The notes under the pieces: model-generated
The model's input: only the letters and a program-made list of their open reading frames with translations
What the model was told of the DNA's origin: nothing
Databases searched by the model: none
Part shown: positions 10,385 through 21,647 of the stretch, in pieces
Position numbering within the stretch: position 1 is the first letter of the stretch
Layout: each line of letters opens with the position of its first letter
Position numbers and translations under genes: made by a program
Origin: Trematomus loennbergii
Lineage: Eukaryota > Chordata > Actinopteri > Perciformes > Nototheniidae
Direction of reading: 5' to 3'
Assembly: GCA_012861695.1 (NCBI GenBank)
Contig: JAAOOA010000010.1
Coordinates: forward strand, 725,779 to 789,778
DNA length: 64,000 bases

Positions 10385-11878
10385 CTGCAGAGAAGGCAGG
10401 AGAGAGGGAAAAGAGTCAGGATACAACAAGTGGTTCAAGTAAAAAAAGAATTGCAGATTGGTCTTCGTCAAGTAAAAATACATGGGAGTTGAATAAGAAT
10501 TAAGAATAAGATGAATAAGATGTGCATTATACGCCTATCAAAGGATTTTTAGTTGTCTTGCTCCTGTTAGTGTATAGAGGTAACGATTTCAGCTAATTAA
10601 ATCAAATTGTTAAATACCTATTTGATTAACTTATTCATCTAAAACAATATGACATACAATGCGAGTCATATTGTTGCAAAATGTAAGGTGTAATGTGATG
10701 TGAGTGTGCTCAGCAGAACACAGTGCTCTTAACCGTTATGTTATTAAGTTGGACTAAGAACTAATGCATTAACATATAGGTATCATAACGGTATAGCAGC
10801 TCGTTAAGGTGGAAATAATACAATAAATTGTTTCAGAGTAATATCTCTGATGTAGTATTTTTATTTCTGTATGTACTGCATCATTTTGCTGTGGCAGCCT
10901 TTTACCCCAGGAGAAGCCAGACATGTTCTATTATCCACACTCCACCATGTGATGTTCATGTGGGGGGGTGCTGTGGGGTACAGATGGCTCTGCAGTGGCT
11001 CACCTTCTGGTCTGTCAGCACAGAGCTGCTCTGGAGGGGGAGCAGGTGGCTGTTGAGCAACACGGCGCCAGGTCTGTCGTGTTCACAGAAGATTGTACCG
11101 TTGATGTAATGGAAGCGATCGCCAGGCATTAGTCTGTTCCTACAGGTGGCACAGCTGAAACACTACAGGAACACACAGAGGGTCAGAGACAGATCAAATC
11201 CACTAAAGCACATTTAAAAATGAAATATGGTCATCAAAACTCTGTAAACTTGATGGGTTGATATGAATCTAAATATGAAAGATTCAAAGAGTCTAATCTG
11301 CACCTTTAGAGATGATCTCTCATCAAAGTTTAAAAGTGACTACATGAGGTAAGAGTAGGTGCTCACCCCCCTCCTCCCTGTCTCACTGTCACTCCTTACA
11401 AATCTCAGATGTGTCTGTCAAACCAGCAGCGGGAGACGGTGCCTGGTGATGGGAGAGCTGCAGACTTACCTTCAGGTGGTATGCGTTTCCCTGTGCCCTC
11501 ATCACCATCTCGTTGGCGGGGATCGACTGTCCGCAGGCGCTGCACGCCCCGCTGTGCCCAAACAGTCTGAAACACAAACACACACACACAGATTACTCAG
11601 TCTGCACAGCTTTAAACATTTAAAAGCATTGGCCCCTCCTCTGCCACCTCTTCCTCCTCTCACCTGATGTAGTCACTCCGACACAGAATCATGCCCCCTT
11701 TGCTGTAGCAGGAGGTGCCGATGTCTCCCAGCTGGGCCTGGCAGCAGGAGCACTTGAGGCAGCGAGTGTGCCAGTAGCGCTCCATGGAGAAGAGCAGGAA
11801 GCGGTCGGCGATCTTTCCCCCGCACCCTGCACACGACCTGGGGGCCGACGGCACGCCTGACGCTTGGCTGTTCACCAT
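10376..11878 (-). CDS. lmo4: LMO4, LIM-domain-only transcriptional co-regulator
   Basis: The spliced coding sequence is 11664-11878, 11470-11566, 11004-11162 and 10376-10384 on the minus strand. It gives 480 bases, 159 residues and a stop; mammalian LMO4 has 165 residues. LIM1 ligands are C16, C19, H37, C40, C43, C46, C66 and D69. LIM2 ligands are C80, C83, H102, C105, C108, C111, C130 and D133. The segment CAGCGGKIADRFLL and the C-terminus DQKVC are LMO4 hallmarks that separate it from LMO1-3. The family acts in the nucleus as an adaptor, binding LDB proteins and competing with LIM-homeodomain factors. All donors are GT and acceptors AG, and phases agree at every junction. Introns are short (97, 307 and 619 bp). 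The divergent N-terminus suggests one of the two teleost paralogs, possibly lmo4a; I cannot settle which. Confidence 0.96.
11004..11162 (-). CDS. lmo4: lmo4 coding exon 4 (second half of LIM2, tail)
   Basis: This 159-bp, phase-0 exon codes residues 105-157. It supplies C105, C108, C111, C130 and D133 and the tail up to D-Q-K. The donor is AAG|GTGAGC. Reading straight through the donor would add non-family residues. Confidence 0.95.
11470..11566 (-). CDS. lmo4: lmo4 coding exon 3 (LIM linker, first half of LIM2)
   Basis: This 97-bp exon follows a TGTTTCAG acceptor and ends AAG|GTAAGT. It completes R72 and runs to K104, supplying LIM2 ligands C80, C83 and H102. Confidence 0.95.
11664..11878 (-). 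CDS. lmo4: lmo4 coding exon 2 (start, LIM1)
   Basis: The ATG at 11876-11878 lies 21 bases after a TGTGTAG acceptor, and the exon itself begins at 11899. It codes residues 1-71 plus two bases of R72, covering all eight LIM1 zinc ligands. The donor is CAG|GTGAG. Confidence 0.95.
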
Positions 11879-13235
11879 GATGATGGGGGCCCTCCAAGGC
11901 TACACACACACAAGTTTAGGAAACTGAGACATAAATACGCAAATGCTGATTTCTTGTGACTTGTGAAATAAAAGTCTATCCGTTTAACCATATTTATTTT
12001 TGTTTCCATTATTAGATATTTACTTTGCAATAGCAGGAACTGAGAGCTGGAATAGGCACAGTTCTCCATAAATAACAAAAATAAATAAATACATTATAAT
12101 CGTATAAACTATATCTCTGTAATGTCAAAATAACACAAGTAATATTATTCCTGATGAGAATAAGCCCTGTGTTTACTTCAATATGTCCACGGTGTATTGT
12201 GATGTAAGGGGGAAGGGGACCAAAGGGACTTTTGGAAGAGTGCCAGTAATGAGTAATTGATTACTAAAAGGATTAAAAAAAGTACTTGACTCTATTTACT
12301 AGTACTTACTTTATTTAACGGTTTGCACAGGAGATGCTATCTTACTGTCAGTGGTGCAATGTAACATAGTACATTAACTCAAGTACTGTACTTAAGTACA
12401 CTTTTGACAAACTTTACTCATATTTTATTCTACATATTCTCCACCACATTTTGGAGGCAAATATTGTACTTTTTACTCCACTTCAGGTATTTAACACTCA
12501 TAGTTACTTTTTTACTTAAAAAACACATGATGTATAATAAGATGCAGTACTATACTGCTGCTAATATACCTAGTATTTTTTAAAGTTAACCATAGGCCTA
12601 CGTAAATTGGCCCGAAATTGAACAAATACAACGTCCTCCTTCGTGTATTTGTTGTTATCAAAAATGGGTAATATAATATTCTAGAATAATATAGTATTGT
12701 AAAAACAACCATAATGCATTCTAAAAACTTTTACTTTTGATACTTGAAGTACATTTAGCTGATAATACTTCTGTACTTCAGGAATATTTTTAAGATCTGG
12801 ATCTGGATCTTTATATGAAGTATGAAAAGACCATAGTATTTGAACTTTTACTTAGGTAAAGAATGAATACTTCGCCGACCACTGCTCAGAGTGAAAAGAA
12901 TCAGAGAGGAGGGAAACGGGAGATATGTTACCTGAGACAAAACGTTCCTCCGGAGCTACTCTGGGAAACTGAAGGACTGTTCAGAAGAACGTCGGCACGC
13001 GGACAGCTGGAACACTCAGACCTGATGTGTTCTGCTCTCCATAACTTTGCAGAAAAAGGCGAAGCGACACGACACGAAGCCCGGGAACAGAGACGGGGAT
13101 AGTTGAGCTAACTCTCAGTGAGTGTAACTGTGAGTAGACATGACGCAGCTTCTCTTCCTGTCTTCTGTCCTTCTGTCCTGCTGTCCATCTATCAACACCC
13201 CTTCATCCGTCTCCAACGCTCCTGACAGCGACACT
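11879..13235 (-). other. lmo4: lmo4 5' UTR: non-coding exon 1 and intron 1
   Basis: A donor CAG|GTAACA at 12932/12931 pairs with the acceptor before 11899, making a 1,032-bp intron. Exon 1 would run from 12932 up to a start near 13230, just downstream of the TATA-like site. A non-coding first exon is known in mammalian LMO4. The true transcription start was not observed. Confidence 0.6.
12349..12884. mobile_element. hAT-type non-autonomous element in lmo4 intron 1
   Basis: It starts CAGTGGTGCAATG and ends CGACCACTG. The interior is rich in the TACTTAAGTACA / ACTTTTACTTTTGATACTTG motif of a very common teleost hAT MITE family. No clear 8-bp duplication remains. Its right edge is only about 48 bp from the inferred exon-1 splice donor. 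Confidence 0.75.
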
Positions 13236-13254
13236 ATTCATCAAATTGCGCAAG

Positions 13255-13332
13255 GGGCTATTTAAATTACCGAGAGGGGACGTAACCCACGTGAAGGGGC
13301 GCAGCAGCCAATAGCAGAGCAGGGGGCGTGTC
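13255..13332 (-). promoter_or_regulatory. lmo4: lmo4 core promoter candidate
   Basis: Read toward the gene (minus strand) there is a GC/KLF-type box (CACGCCCCC, 13322-13330), an inverted CCAAT box (13308-13312), a CACGTG E-box (13288-13293), a CRE-like TTACGTCC (about 13278-13285) and TAATTTAAATAG (13259-13270) as a TATA-like site. Order and spacing fit a start near 13230. Inferred from motifs only. Confidence 0.5.
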
Positions 13333-13570
13333 CGCAGTCACAATGATTTATGAGTTTATAGTGGCTTATTAATATGCACACTCACTCCCTTTAGGATGTC
13401 TCTGAGTGTGTGGGCGGTATTGACATGGAAATCAGCTAAACACATACATTATCATGTCGTTTTTGGTAATTTGATAGTGAGATATTGTAGTGATATAGTG
13501 GTAGTATTCAATTATTCAATATTTTCAGTTATATTGTGTATTATTTTATTTAGATACTTATTTAGATATT

Positions 13571-13592
13571 TATCTATCTATCTATCTATCTA
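13571..13592. repeat. (TATC)n microsatellite
   Basis: About five and a half perfect tetranucleotide units in AT-rich DNA. Confidence 0.9.
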
Positions 13593-13599
13593 TATTACT

Positions 13600-14403
13600 T
13601 TGGCCTTAAGAAAGTGTGCATACAATTTATGATTCGAAGAAGTACTATAAAAAAATACAAAACATTAGACATTTTCAGTAAATGATTTGCTAAGAAATGT
13701 TATAATGTAACAGCAGAATTTAAAGGCAAGATTTTCGATTATCCAACACACCAAACATTCTTCGTATAGGGCTTATGGAAATGGTGCTGGTCAATTTCAA
13801 ATCCTTTCATCCATCCATAATTGTCATACTTTCATTGACAAAGTACAAAGTATTAAATAGGATGTCGACATGTTAGATTTGTATTTTTTGTCAAATCCCC
13901 TACCCCCTCCCAGGAAGCTCCTAAAGCTAGCTGATATTGATAGGACAGGGATTCATTGTGGCTCAATGACACTGTGTCAGGGCATGTCATATGTGAAGAA
14001 CATACATTGTTATAAATGTCCCAACATTTTTACAATGTCTCAACACTTAATATGTCACTTAGTTTTCTAAAGTGCTGCTCCTCATGTTAAGCCATGGATG
14101 TGTACTTATTTTCCTTTATTTGTATTCTATTATTACTAATGTGTTTTTGTCTTTATTTAATAACTTAGCTTATTCATTAATATTGCATGCCCTTTTTTTT
14201 AGCTGCTATGCCACTTTTTGATGTAACAATGTACATTTCCCTGCTTTGGGACTAATAAAGGGATTCTGAATCTCAGTTGGCCTCAACCTGCTGTACCTGC
14301 AGTTTTGTTCCAGTAGAGGACAGCAACTTATAATATTGCAAGCAGCAGATATTCTGCACTGTTCAACCTGATATTTATATATTCCACTTGATATGAACTG
14401 ACA
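13600..14403. other. Non-coding, with a retroelement-tail-like scrap
   Basis: No gene recognised. GGGACTAATAAAGGGATTCTG near 14238-14260 resembles the 3' tails of teleost non-LTR elements. The match is short and unassigned. Confidence 0.4.
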
Positions 14404-14411
14404 GGTCGGAG

Positions 14412-14702
14412 TGGCGCCCCAAGACACTCTGGGGGCCCCAAGCAGAAGGGACATGACACCTCCGACAGCAGCCCCCCCGCCCCCCGGAGCGGAGCAGCGC
14501 AACTGAAATTATGAGCTTTTGACGGTGCGCTATGCATGGGGACCCCTTGAGGGGGTTACCCGCCATGTCGTTGCAGTAAATTAAAGGGTGTTTCATGTTG
14601 TCGTTGCTGTGGACCTTCTTAATCTACCTTCTTTGGGGGCCCCCTTCTGGTCCGGGGCCCCAAGCAGTTGCCTGCCTTGCCTGTTCGCAAGGTGCGCCCC
14701 TG
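14412..14702. mobile_element. hAT-like MITE (GGCGCCCC ends)
   Basis: The right end GGTGCGCCCCTG and left end TGGCGCCCC are flanked by GGTCGGAG (14404-14411) and GGTCGGAT (14703-14710). This is an 8-bp duplication with one mismatch. The interior carries the GGGGCCCCAAGCAG motif common in teleost hAT repeats. It is non-coding. Confidence 0.65.
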
Positions 14703-14715
14703 GGTCGGATGTGGG

Positions 14716-15085
14716 CTTAGATTCGTCTCATAAATATTTGTGTGAACATAAAAATAATTTGTGTGTAAATATGTGATTTGTAAATGTAAAACACCATCCA
14801 CAAATGCATTTAAAAGATTTGCAAACTCACAAATACATTTGCAAATGTAAAACGGATCTGCAAATACGCAAAATATTTTCACAATAAAAAAAAGATCTGT
14901 GAATACTATAAATAATTTACAAATAAACAAAAGGAATTTGTGAATATCTCTTTAACATTGACAACTTTCGATCAGGCATTTGTGAATCCATTTTGTATTT
15001 GTCAACCAAAAATGTGCTTGTGGATCTCAAATCTCTGCTTGTGGATCGTCTTTTTACACACACAGAGTTTTGAGACAAACTTTCC
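14716..15085. repeat. Dispersed AT-rich repeat, copy 1
   Basis: The part from about 14725 to 14915 is nearly identical to 33535-33720. It is built from variants of TTTGTGAA, AAATATGTGATTTG and GCAAATGTAAAAC. Imperfect inverted ends GTCTCATAAATATTTGTG (about 14726) and CACAGAGTTTTGAGAC (about 15061) suggest a MITE. Confidence 0.65.
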
Positions 15086-15582
15086 GCAGGTCTCGACTGA
15101 AATCTGCTCGTGTCACTCGGTTATTTTTCGGAAACCACGTGATGCCTGCTGATGATGACTTTTCCGGATTTCAAGGTTTCAAAGTAAGAGCATGATGGTT
15201 TGTTTAATGTGCTGTTTTTGTATTACTTTAATGAACAGCAGTACGTTAGGTGCATTCTTTATCACCATCATGTTATAGTGATACAGTTAATTTGTGTTAG
15301 TTTATTTGTTCAATACAGCCTATTTCGAGCACATTCGTATGCATTGATGTTGAAGTACTTAGGCTACGCCACTTTCGGGTCCCGGGGGGCTACAGCTGGC
15401 AGCGATGTAGCCCCAGAGATAAATCTTTCTTCATATTTTTTGTGTATTCATTCAAGCGGGTCAAAGTTACAAAGCACTTCACATCTTATTAATCGGCCTA
15501 GTTTTACCTTACCAGTGCAGTGGGAAGGTTATCTGTAGAAAAGCACCGTATTTAGTTCAGCCTTCACAGTAAGGCTACACTG

Positions 15583-15910
15583 TAAAATGTTTGGCTGTAA
15601 AATTACAGTAAATTACTGGCTACTAGTTGCATGGATTTCACAGTAATTTACTGTAAATATTTCACAGTAATTGACTGTAAATATTTCACAGTAATTGACT
15701 GTAGATATTTTACAGTAAATTAGAATAAAAGTACAACTAAATACTGTGACTTTACGGTTGCCATGCCCATGGAAGTACTGTGATATAGCAGTACAGAGCT
15801 GTGGTATTATGGTACCTTGCTGTACATAAATTACAGTAATTACCTGTATTTTCACACTTTTACTGTAGAAGTAATGCAACACAGTAGCCAGTAATTTACT
15901 GTAAATATAA
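15583..15910. repeat. ACAGTAA inverted-repeat element
   Basis: ACAGTAAATTACTGGCTAC at 15605-15623 is exactly complementary to GTAGCCAGTAATTTACTGT at 15884-15902. The inside carries three tandem copies of a 22-bp TTCACAGTAATTGACTGTAA unit. The minus-strand Tyr/Cys repeat frame across it is a translation artefact. Confidence 0.8.
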
Positions 15911-16082
15911 AAATGTAAATAATACGATAATATGTTGTACATTTGACTAGTTAACTGGGATTTTACCATAACTATACAATTCAATCGGCTCAATCAACAA
16001 AGAAAAACAAAGAAAATGCCCATTTCAACTTTTTATTACTCCATTGAAGTGCAAAGTACATTTCACAGTGTCTTGGACATGT

Positions 16083-16320
16083 TGTTACGGCCCCAACCTC
16101 TACTCCGCGGTAGTGGCTCGTGCTGAGACTCGCAACATGAAAGAATACACGCAATAACCGGTACTTGGTAACAAGCATTTATTGATAATCAGCCGTTTGC
16201 TCACACAAGCGAAACGGGAAGCAAAAATAGGTCTAGAGGACTGGCCAAAAGGAACAAACAGAAGGAGGGAACCCGAGCCAGCCACACCACGGGCCGTAGG
16301 ACCCAGAGCTCCCCCCCCAA
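16083..16320 (-). mobile_element. Solo or truncated gypsy-type LTR candidate
   Basis: On the minus strand a G8 run (16311-16318, polypurine-like) is followed by about 230 bp with AATAAA near 16178 and an end GGGGCCGTAACA at 16083. The second LTR and coding region were not found. The start of the LTR is not a clear TG. Confidence 0.4.
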
Positions 16321-16544
16321 CCAGAAATCAATTATAAACCCTATGGGAAACAAAATAAAGCCGCGAAAACTGGACTACCAGGTCCTCCAGGCTAAACATA
16401 AACACATCTGCAAAAATATTGAGCCTACAGCTCAAAATGGCAAAGAGGTATTCTGAGGAGAGGGTCTCCCGGCGTTAGTTTTTCAAAAGAGAAAATGCAG
16501 ATATTACACTCAGAAAAGAAATGGTAGACATATCAGTACTCTTA

Positions 16545-19500
16545 TACCCCTTTCACACCAAGGCTTTTCCCCTTCTAGCTCCGTGCTAGAGCTTTTCTGG
16601 TTCAGAACCGGTTCTTCGGTTTAGCGCCGGCTCTTTTCACACCGCTCAGAGCCCGACTGGTGCTGCCGCTGCTGCGTCATGACGTCACAGTTTACGTCGC
16701 TGAGTTTCTCCCCAACGGAGCTCACCTCACAACAACAACGGGTCGATGATCGTGTTGCTTTTAATCATACGAAGCCAGATTAAATTAAATAACGACTTCT
16801 CCAACCTTATACTTTTCTCCAGAGTGCCGTGGTTCATTGTTTATTAATGTGTTTCAGCGCCATTTAGCAACCGCTGCAGTGCTGGCTGCTCTTCAACGGG
16901 AGTGTATTCTCCCGTTAGCTCCGGGTTAGCTCACACGGCTCTAAAGTATTCACTGTCTGACTGTCACACAAGCAGCTGTTACATATCCCCAGTTCCCCTT
17001 AAGTGAATGTGTGTCAGTCTGAATTGACGCTGTTTGGCATCACAACGCTGTTATGAAAGTTTCTCTGGTATAACATGGGTGATGTTAGCATAGCAACCGA
17101 AGCTAAACTGACTACTTGCTAAGCCGTTTTATACAGGCACTTTTTACCGGCGTATTTTTCATTATGATTCTACTTGTGATAGTCGGACATGACAACCTGT
17201 GCAGCCCATGTATTGATTCCATCCGATAGCTGCTATAATAACAAAAAAACGTCTGCCTGCTCTCCACAATGATCAATAACAGCGAACGGATGGTCAAAGT
17301 AAGGTACAAATAAACAGAATCACACGAAGCCTGGTTAGTGTTGCCTGACTTTATAAAGCGTGTTTTTTTTTTACAAGTGTGTGGTTGCGTTCTAGTCACT
17401 TTGCTCAGCACTACTGCTGGTTACAACTTTTATTTGCCGTACTCGCCTTAACTGTTATCTCAGGTTAATCTCGCCCCCCTCCGACGTAAGCGGTTCTTGC
17501 TTCGACACGGACAACTTTTTGGTGCTCGAAACGAACCGGATTCCGGAGCTTAGAGGCTGCTCCGCTGCGGTGTGAACAGGAAAACCTGGTGCTTTTCCGA
17601 ACCGGCCCCGAAACACCGTTGGTGTGAATGGGGCAACCTGATCTCACCAGAATGCGTGACTCCACCACGACTCCTTAACACTGCAGTGCGTGGTGGAGTC
17701 ACGAACTTTGTTACATTTACGTGTCTGCACCACGCAAACAACGCCAATGTAAAGTGAATGAGGCTCCTTTGTCGTGGTGCACACACGCATTTCTACAACG
17801 TCCAGCAGTGAGCTTTATTCTATAAAACGTTTTTAAAATCTACTGTATAGCTTGTAGTAACTCACAGGAGGCTTCTTTTATTTTATTGTATTCATAATAA
17901 TTTTTATTTTTCGTCAGAATGTATTATGGTGCATTATTCACCAATGTTTGTTCTCAAAAAACAGTGCATTGTGTGTAATACAACTGATTTTTATTAAATT
18001 AGTTCGTTTTTAAGGAAGGCCAGAGCTTCAGCTGTGTCAAAGAGATTGTTCCCTTTAGTTAACGTTATTTAAAAGATAATTATATTCCTATTTGATTAAG
18101 TACCCTTTATTGTATTACGGACCCAAAGAGCTGAGCGTCCATTCCCATTGGATAACAGAGCATTTTACACCCGGAAGTAAGTATTCTCCTTACTGTCCAT
18201 TGATTTTATTTACAGTGATATCTGCACTACTCATCAACTCAAAAACACCAGATTATCCTTGTTAATTACACAACATTAATTGTGTACAATGCTTTTGTAT
18301 TTTCCCCTTTCGATTCGGAGAAACAAATATTTGTTCGTGTGTGGATGGCAGAAGGCACTACACTACCCAGAATCCTCAGCTATGGGACTACACCATGTGC
18401 TTAGAACGTGTCCTACCCCCAGCATATTCATTACTCGTTATTCTCTACTAATAGTTAATTAAAAACTGTATATAATGGCTATTTTGCACATCCCTTTCAA
18501 GATTTCAAGATTTTCTAAGGTTTATTGACATATCATATACACAACTATGGTGTAGTTATGCAATGAATGAAACACTTGGGTCACAGGTTCATCAACAGTG
18601 CATCACAAGACATCTATCGATATCTGTGTACCTCCACCATTAAACATATTCTGCACATTTCTTATACTATCTACATACATCTTATAAGAGTATAATTAAT
18701 ATGTATAATATCAGTTAAAATAAGTGCTTCAACATAGTTAACATTGCAGGAAAGTTGATTGTCAAGTTCCAAAACAAACCATGCAATATATTAGACGTTA
18801 AGTACTTTGTCAGGCTTAATATCTGTAGATACCCCCAAAGCTTTTTTCTTATTTAAAAGAAGACCTTAACCTAAAGTATTCTTTAATGTTTAAATAAAGC
18901 CTTATTAGTTTGTCTGTTTTGCACATCCTCCTATCAGGCACTAAACTGTTTTATTGTAGAGATCACTTACAGTATCTTCTTGATATTTTCTATTCTATAT
19001 TATTTATATCATTGACCTTCCACTTTCCCACTATATTAAGAGTATGTACTCTTAATATTTAAATGTTTTCATCAAATATAACACATTCAAAAGTGCTTTA
19101 CAAAAATGAAAGACATTAAGAAAAAGGCATTTTAAAACAGTCATTAAAAAGCAACACAATCTACCTGCATTGCAATTACTCTAAACGTGTAATAACGTGC
19201 TTTAACCAGTAGGAGGTGCGGGTTAAAAAGCTGTCAAGTTTACAGTGTTAACAAAATAAAATATACTGCTGTTTCTGGTTTAGTTTACGACGGATATATT
19301 CTGTTATTGTTTTGATATTTGTAACACAAAAGCGATGTAAAAAACCCACAGCAACACAGAAAAGATGGTCTTAACATGACCCAGCGGTCTAGTAGTTAAT
19401 AAAAAACAATAATATCAAAACAAATTATTACTACTAACTTTATTGTGAAATTAAAATAGAACGGTAAAAGAATAGTTTCCGGTCTATTCTGAGGCCCGAT

Positions 19501-20466
19501 CTCTGTAGATAAATAAAGAACTACGACAGATGTGTAATGTTTAATGCAGCCAAACCATTCATTACAATGCATTCATGTGATGACTTTCAAAGAGTAAAGC
19601 AAGCACTGCTGAATAAAGTATGATTTGATCTTTTACGAAACGTTTTTTTCATATGGAATGCAGTTGGAGGTCAACCAATCACAGAGCTTGAGGCAAAGCG
19701 GAACAATAGCTGAGGATTCTGGGTAGTGTAGTGTCTTCGCCATCCTAAACTCTGAACAATATTTGTTTCTCCGAATCGAAGGGGAAAATTACAAAAGCAT
19801 TGTACACAATTTAAACCAATCAATGTTGTGTAATTAACAAGGATAATCTGGTGTTTTTGAGTTGATGAGTAGTGCAGATATCACTGTAAATCAATCGACA
19901 GTAAGGAGAATACTTACTTCCGGGTGTAAAATGCTCCGTTATCCAATGGGAATGGACGCTCAGCTCTTGGTCCGTAATACAATAAAGGGGACTTATCAAA
20001 TAGGAATATAATTATCTTTTAAATAACGTTAACTAAAGGGAACAATCTATTTGACACAGCTGAAGCTCTGGCCTTCCTTAAAAACGAACTAATTTAATAA
20101 AAATCACAGTTGTATTACACACAATACTGTTTTTTGAGAACAAAATTGGTAATAATGCACCATAATACATTCTGACGAAAAATAAAAATTATTATGAATA
20201 CAAATAAAATAAAAGAAGCCTCCCGTGAGTTACTACAAGCTATAAAGTAGATTTTAAAAACGTTTTATAGAATAAAAGCTCACTGCTGGACGTTGTAGAA
20301 ATGCGTGTGTGCACCACGACAAAGGAGCCTCATTCACTTTACATTGGGTTGTTTGCGTGGTGCAGACACGTAAATGTAGCAAAGTTCGTGACTCCACCAC
20401 GCACTGCGGTGTTAAGGAGTCGTGGTGGAGTCACGCATTCTGGTGAGATCAGGTTGGAATGGGGTA
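16545..20466. mobile_element. PIF/Harbinger MITE (1.09 kb) interrupted by a later insertion
   Basis: The ends TACCCCTTTCACACCAA and TTGGTGTGAATGGGGTA are inverted, with flanking TTA duplications at 16542-16544 and 20467-20469, as expected for PIF/Harbinger. Without the 2.8-kb nested element the MITE is about 1,091 bp. A truncated relative lies at about 30128-30340 with the same GAACCGGTTCTTCGGTTTAG core. No transposase is encoded. Confidence 0.88.
17634..20456. mobile_element. Large inverted-repeat (foldback-like) element, 2,823 bp
   Basis: Two arms of about 750 bp (17634-18385 and 19707-20456) are inverted copies at high similarity, separated by about 1.3 kb. The tips are CAACCTGATCTCACCAG and CTGGTGAGATCAGGTTG. 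The insertion is flanked by the 8-bp duplication GAATGGGG (17626-17633 and 20457-20464), which suggests hAT-type transposition. Each arm has its own subterminal 15-bp hairpin, CGTGACTCCACCACG / CGTGGTGGAGTCACG. I see no coding frame in the centre, so it is non-autonomous. A transcript through it would fold into a long double-stranded hairpin. Confidence 0.9.
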
Positions 20467-20469
20467 TTA

Positions 20470-21060
20470 GTGCCAAGTTGCTAAGCTGGGAAAACCTCAG
20501 TAAACATGCAAATGCTTGCCTTTTTTACAAGATTGTCAACGGCCTTACCTCACCTCCTCTTAGACAGTTTATTAACATACGCACAACTGCAACTAGGGTA
20601 ACAAGAGGTGCAGAGAGAGGAGATTGCATTATTCCACTCAGAAAAAGTTCTTTCAGTCAGTCTTCATTTTCTGTTAAAGCTGCTCAGCAATGGAACTCAA
20701 TCCCATCTCCAATCAGAGACCAGTCCACATTCACTTTATTTAAATCAAAACTCAAAATATGGTTAGTGAGGAATCAGCTCTGCCAACACTGACCCAATCT
20801 TCTGCTCCTTACAACCCACTGCCTGTGTTTTAACATGTTTTAACATGTTCTTTTGTTTTGTTTTATTTGTTTTGTTTTACTGTTCTGTATTTTAAATTGT
20901 TTTATTTAAGTATCCCAGTAATGTATGTTGCATGTTTTAAATGTATTGTATTTACTTGTTTAAAATGAAATGTGTTTTAGATTGACTTTTAAAATCTGTC
21001 CAGGGACTACAGATGAAAAATAGCCTCTTGGCTAACTCTGGCACATTTACAGGGGAGACG
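20470..21060 (+). pseudogene. Non-LTR retrotransposon: ORF2 C-terminus and 3' UTR
   Basis: The frame from about 20479 to 20792 reads like the end of CR1/L2-type LINE ORF2. It has F-Y-K-I-V-N-G-L, then A-A-Q-Q-W-N-S-I-P, then F-K-S-K-L-K-I-W, and a stop after about 100 residues. AT-rich 3' UTR follows, ending near GGACTACAGATGAAAAATAG. The 5' part is absent; the Harbinger MITE abuts it directly. No endonuclease or RT domain remains. Confidence 0.7.
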
Positions 21061-21647
21061 TGTGTGATTAAAAATGAGCGCTTACTCGGTAAATAACAAA
21101 TATACCTAAAAAACATAGCCTACCAAACATATTCATATACTGTATAGGCTACTGGAGCTTAAATTAAGAAATATGTAGCCTATAATGTGATCAATAATGA
21201 TTTTAAACAAACTACGTATAACTACCACATTATAACTGAGTGAATGTAAAACTTAAGGATGCAGTTATGAAGACATATCTGACCGTTAAATACATTATTA
21301 AAATATCCATTTCCACTGGGTGACTAATTTCAATTGAAGTTGACACCATCTCACAACACTCCAAAAATAACATGACTTTCTGAAGCACAATTTAAAATGT
21401 ATGCTGTTTAAAATCTAAAATTAGATCTATTGTCCATCTATATTTTGATTATTGTTTAATGGGAACTGTCCATAATCAAAGAGTCATTCCACTTCAGACT
21501 GAGAAAGTCAGTCAGCGAATATCAGGACATTCTGATGTAACATTTCAAGATAAAAGACCTTTGAAATGTCATATATGAGCTATCGTCCCGCTGTTTTTAG
21601 ATAAGAATGAACTACTGGGTGTTGATTTATTCTATTGGCTTCATATC
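21061..21647. other. AT-rich non-coding DNA
   Basis: Nothing gene-like or structured recognised. Confidence 0.5.

Noticed and set aside
15613..15993. 126-codon minus-strand frame with T-V-N-Y-C-E-I repeats
   Set aside because: It is the translation of the ACAGTAA inverted repeat.
17550..20470. A repeated F-A-W-C-R-H-V-N-V coding segment in both arms of the foldback element
   Set aside because: Both copies are the two arms of one inverted repeat; the frame stops quickly and has no start or domain.
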